Assembly: GCA_029844215.1 (NCBI GenBank)
Contig: CM056721.1
Span: 60,243,815 to 60,307,814 of the forward strand
Reading direction: 5' to 3'
Origin: Przewalskia tangutica
Lineage: Eukaryota; Streptophyta; Magnoliopsida; Solanales; Solanaceae
Length of the DNA stretch: 64,000 nt
A program made the translations under genes and the position numbers. Positions within the stretch are counted from its first letter, which is position 1. Each line of letters opens with the position of its first letter. This document shows, one piece after another, positions 60,003 through 64,000 of this stretch. The notes beneath the pieces were generated by a model. It was not told where the DNA came from. It was given only the letters and a program-made list of their open reading frames with translations, and did no database searches.

Positions 60003-60390
60003 CTACAAGCCAAGGCCAACCAATGGCCAAGATCTAGCCAAGTGCTATGCAAGTGTAGGGCCAAGATTCACCCAAGTACACCTTATCCATCTACCACCAA
60101 AATATCCTACCTAACTTGACAAAAGCCACCCCAATCGCCCAAGCCATTTCGCCCATGGTGTTCCAATGAGAGGGTGACAAGTGTCGCCTCTTGTTGGTCC
60201 AAAATGTTTCGCCTCTCGGAAAAATCCATAAAAATTATAAATGACATAGCGGAAATTCCCTACGAAAGTCGTGAAAGCGGTTCGTCGAAAACGACTCTAA
60301 GGGTGTTGTGCACAAAAGAATTCGGCCAAGCCTAAAGAAGTTCGAAAATTTCTCGTCGTCCCACGTACATACTCGAAATACGGTATAACA

Positions 60391-60725
60391 TTCTCCCCTC
60401 CTTAGAAACATTCGTCCGAATGTTCCTTCTAAGTCTCAAAACAACTGCGTCGAAGATAGTCTTCACTACTATACTTACGAGAATCAAACATGCCACACCG
60501 CCACAAAATAACATGCGCAAAACCCAAATCCACGCCAACGAGGAACCACCTCGCTTAGCACAAAGTCCACCAAGGTCTAAAATATACTCCCTCGCACCTA
60601 CATTTCACAAAAGAAAGCGATCACACACGTTCACTTCTCCCCTATCTCGTCGTACTTTCCGAACACTCGAGCTCTTTCTAGTATCCGTACCACACTTCAA
60701 CGTTTGTTTCCAACCCTTGGAGTTA
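60391..60725 (-). other. T9 polypurine tract, palindrome and 3' tail
   Basis: On the minus strand AACATTCG-ga-CGAATGTT (60424-60407) precedes ctaaggaggggagaa (purine tract 60403-60391). Confidence 0.85.
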
Positions 60726-61140
60726 CCACCTCAAACTTGTTCATCTTACTACCTCGATTTCCTCTAAGGCCATTCTCGCCTTCACGAACCGATTCAGTCG
60801 AACATATCTATGAACTCATCGATGGTCATCTAAACTTGGGCCTAGCACCTCGTGACCACGCCACTGGCGGGACCACCCGAGCTGACCCTTCCTCGAAGCG
60901 GGGCGGGTTGGCCCGCAGATGGCCCAACCCGACCATCTGAAGCGCCAACTTCCGCTCGCCGACGGAACACATCATGGAAGCTACCACTTCCATCTCACAC
61001 TAACCAGATTTTTAAATCACACTATAGCACAAAGCTATCCGAACATAACACTTAACACATCATTAACATCAATACATACAAGTATCTACGAGGTTAAGAT
61101 ATACCAAACTAGGCGGTTCAAGGACCGCTAAATCTGAACT
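60726..61140 (-). other. T9 conserved spacer, shortened
   Basis: On the minus strand it carries ggtcgggttgggcc, the hairpin region GCGGGCCAACCCGC (about 60917-60902, inner pair lost), and cacgaggtgctaggcccaag. The middle part present in T1, T2, T3 and T7 is missing. Confidence 0.7.
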
Positions 61141-61209
61141 TCCACCGCGACCTCTACCGTGGCGCAATCGCTCTAGTAGTCAGTGCTATCCTACCAGCGC
61201 TACCACAGT

Positions 61210-62328
61210 CGGACAGTCTCATCATATGGCCTGTTGGCCGCAAGAATAACAAGCTCCTCGTACTACGACACTCCAATGCGATCTACCACATCGACCACAG
61301 AGGTAGGGGTGGCTGCATCGCCAACACCCTACTCCGAACATCGAAACACAGGAGCCACGACTGTTCTGAATATCCCAAGGGTCCCGAAGGCTGCGGAGGA
61401 CCACTCGCAATGGCGGAGTACATAACTAGTCTGCTTCTTGGCGGTCCGCCTCGAAAGTCGCTAAAATATCCGGCCGTCTTGGCGCCTTCCTGTGGCGGTC
61501 CACCGTCGATCTGCGCTCGCCGCACCCAAGTGCATGAGCACGAATGCGGGCAATGTCCATGCCGGTGAAGAGAAACACCAACAACTCTGCTAGGTAATCA
61601 TCGAGCCATGTAACATATCGTTGCACTCGAACCTCCCTACTAGCTACTACTGCGGGAACATACCGGCCCAATGAGTAGAACTCCAAATTGTACTCCCGAA
61701 TGCGCGGGTTCGCCTCAACATCAAAAATCGTCGGCCGAGCCCTCGCCGTTTGTGGAGGCAAGAAATGTGCGGGAAGGCCCAAAACTCGTCCCAAACGGTG
61801 GAAGTGCATGCTCTCCCGAAAGCTCCGAGTCAAACCAATCGGCTGCGGTATCACGCGGCCGATGCGAACAAATGTCACGGACTCGATCTACGAAGCCTTG
61901 ATCACCGCGTGATCCTCTGCAGAATCGACTTGATGAACTCCTGCGGATCATCCTCGTGCCTCGACCCATAAAACTCGCGGGCTCTGACTCGAAAGTCCGT
62001 AGCCTCAAACTATTCGCTCTCGGGTGCACTACAAGAGTCTTCTTTGAACAGGCGCGCATCCGGCCTGTCCTCATATCGCCACAACCACGCCAATAATCGC
62101 CATCTCCGCGACCCGTCTCCCTGCTCGGTGTGGGGCCGAGGCTCGTGTCTTGTAGTCTCATCGCCACTGCTGCGGCTCTAAACCTTTGGTCTTTGGCGGC
62201 GTCGCGAACTTCGCCGTCTAAAGCACTACCTCGAGTCTTGGCCGCTGCGCCTCGTACTCCTCTGAATCCCACTAGCCGCTCCTCGGTGCCTTGCCCTTCT
62301 GGCCCTGGTTGCCTTTCGCAGAGGCATA
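61210..62328 (-). pseudogene. T9 gag, frameshifted
   Basis: The ATG at 62328 on the minus strand gives MPLRKATRARRARHRGAASG. Other frames show DTAADWFDSELSGEHALPPF (about 61850-61800), EYNLEFYSLGRYVPAVVASR (about 61690-61630), and a zinc-knuckle region CGRCGRSHWSV...CYSCGQQ (about 61310-61235) whose distal half is lost. It keeps the WDEF-equivalent core and has one knuckle region, as in T3. A 213-codon frame crosses part of it but mixes the true frame with a shifted one. Confidence 0.75.
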
Positions 62329-62531
62329 ACTGGTAAAAACGAAACACGTCAGAGGGGTCCAACTTACAACTCAGCTCTAAGGCACGATCTCAGAATGAGA
62401 AGAATAGAAACCAATCCTACATGTCCTATAACCTCCTGATTATAGATGTGGTGCACAACACACCGATAATCAAGACTCTACTAGACACGATGCGTAGACA
62501 CTTTCCGAGGACTAATCGCTCGATACCACTT
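62329..62531 (-). other. T9 leader and primer-binding site
   Basis: Primer site tggtatcgagcg at 62528-62517 on the minus strand, in the altered form. Confidence 0.8.
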
Positions 62532-64000
62532 TGTAACGCCCGAACCGGGCGTTCGTGCCTTACCCGGGCACCCTAGTGATACAACATCGAGAAAACCGGC
62601 GGAAAAATAAAACACGAGTCATGAAACAAGAGATATAATAAATAAGCAGCCAACCAAAGCGATTGCCTTGATATATACATAAGAACCCGACAGCTTATCC
62701 TTTTTACAAACCCCGCCCAACAAAGGCATGCACTCTAAGATTTACAACAACTATGACGGACAGGGCCGCCATACCCACGAATGTACAAGAACCTACAACT
62801 CGGAAACATACCAAAGATAAGCCTCCAAGGAACGCAGCTTTCAACACGAAATGAGATCCTAAGAGCGGGGATCCACGACCGATGTACCTCACTGCGGCGT
62901 GAACGCAGCCCCGAAGGAGGTCGATCTGGCAATTACCAAGTATGTGAAATCACAAATCAGAATGAAATCATAATAGCTTAAAAGCGAGAGACATGTATGA
63001 TAACCAAAATACGACGCAACATAAACGCGATCAAGTCGTGACTCACGCCGCCAAAGTCACCACTCAAATATAACTATGGGTCTCACGCCCACAACATCCA
63101 TCATGTTCGCATCATGGCGCATGCCGGAATCTTGCATCGGTGTAGACATGTCCATGATGCAACAATAATAACAAGGCCGCGTGGCCGTACCGGAATCTTG
63201 CGCCGGTGTAGACATGCCCGTAACCTCAATAACAATATCTTTGGGTGGTCAACCTGCCGCGTAGCCACGTGCCCCGGAATCTGCATCGGTGTAGACACGC
63301 CCATGTTGCGAATAACCATATATCGGGTAATCAACCCGGCCGCATGGCCGAGAATCTGCGTCGGTGTAGACATGTCCATGTGACATCAACAACAAGCGAA
63401 GAATCAAAATGGAAACATACGTGGAATTCTCCATCACCGCGACGCGTCAGTAAGTTCTCAACAAGTCAACCTACTCTATCGAGACGCGGTAATACGTAAA
63501 TACCACACTTGCACAACAAAGGCTATCATCACAAGCATAGGCAAGTTTCACAACAAGCATAGGCAAGTTTCACAACAACAAGCATAGGCAAGTTTCACAA
63601 CAACAAGCATAGGCAAGTTTCACAACAACAAACATAGAGTTTCACACAACTCAAAGTACTTTCATTTTATGCCAAAGTCCGGTTTTAACCTAAAGTACTA
63701 CGTGACGTTAAATTCTTTAAAGAGATCCATTACTTTTATCAAAGTCACCCGATACGTAGTATTAGAATGACCAACCCACATTCCTTTTCAAAATCAAGTA
63801 ACAACATTATTTTCCTAAGTTCCAGTTTGCCTAGTTTCCATTACTCAAGCCTCTCATTTTCAAATGGTTTCATAGTTCCCAAACTTAATCACTTGATTCC
63901 TTTTTAGAACAATTGAGTAATATATGTCTCACGTGAGAGTAGGTTATTCTTGTTTACAACATTCTTATTACAATGACCATGATCTAGAAAATGTATATCA
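62532..64000 (-). repeat. T9 5' LTR, part in window
   Basis: On the plus strand it opens tgtaacgcccgaaccggg. Compared with the 3' LTR, catcagag reads catcgag, accagcgg reads accggcgg and ttactggtgcc reads ttcgtgcc, while AT-rich parts agree almost base for base. It contains both minisatellites (63110-63390 and 63528-63655). Confidence 0.88.

Larger units (their letters stand above)
56964..60390 (-). repeat. T9 3' LTR (3.4 kb)
   Basis: On the plus strand it opens tgtaacgccccgaacccggg and ends aatacggtataaca. TATA box at 59995-60002 (minus). It pairs with 62532 onward. Confidence 0.88.
56964..64000 (-). mobile_element. T9: Tekay-like non-autonomous element inserted in T8 gag, running off the right edge
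   Basis: On the plus strand: 3' LTR 56964-60390, internal 60391-62531 (2.1 kb), 5' LTR from 62532. Left TSD ggcga (56959-56963). LTRs are of the T3 type; the internal region has gag and a shortened spacer and no integrase or RT, as in T3. Confidence 0.87.

Noticed and set aside
61721..62362. 213-codon minus-strand ORF as an intact Gag
   Set aside because: Its start lies upstream of the conserved gag ATG and it matches the true frame only in parts.

Overview
This is a repeat-only stretch of a plant nuclear genome. The lineage is a eudicot, possibly an asterid, but the sequence cannot fix it further. I found no host gene, tRNA gene or rRNA gene. Almost every base belongs to LTR retrotransposons nested inside each other. 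Most are Ty3/gypsy elements with a primer-binding site for initiator-Met tRNA (tggtatcagagc), LTRs of about 2.4 to 3.8 kb that begin TGTTA(T/C)A and end ...TG/TTACA, and a polypurine tract next to a conserved palindrome. Element T4 ends its integrase in a chromodomain-like tail, which points to the Tekay/Del chromoviruses. One Athila-type element (tRNA-Asp primer site), a Ty1/copia scrap and a possible hAT end are also present.

Layout, with target-site duplications (TSDs) I could read. A1 (1-2617, minus, Athila-like) sits in the last bases of the 5' LTR of T1. T1 (plus, 2618-41874) is split by T2 (2832-21761, TSD atgtg) and by a solo LTR, T5 (24151-37677, TSD ggtga). T2 is itself split by T3 (11604-20992, TSD ctcgt). 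T5 is split by T4 (25533-35266, minus, TSD gtact). T1 had landed in an older minus-strand LTR, T6, of which 41875-44039 remains. Next come about 0.6 kb of unassigned DNA, a hAT-like end and a copia gag/protease fragment (44775-45054). The copia fragment is cut by T7 (45055 to beyond the window); T7's 3' LTR is cut by T8 (54231), and T8's gag is cut by T9 (56964 to the window end, minus).

Only T4 keeps the full gag-PR-RT-RNaseH-IN-chromodomain order, broken by frameshifts. T1, T2, T3, T7 and T9 are short (internal regions about 2.1-3.3 kb). They keep gag, lack protease, RT and RNase H, and share the same roughly 500-600 bp spacer with a small hairpin where pol should be. T1, T2 and T7 also keep the end of integrase. 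They look like a non-autonomous family that would have depended on a T4-like partner.

The LTR pairs are nearly identical in their AT-rich halves, yet GC-rich parts and coding regions are full of small changes centred on CAG, CTG and CCAGG, most often reading CG. The pattern switches between LTR partners in blocks. I think much of it is consensus error at CHG-methylated sites in long-read data rather than mutation, so many of the apparent frameshifts and broken primer sites may not be real.
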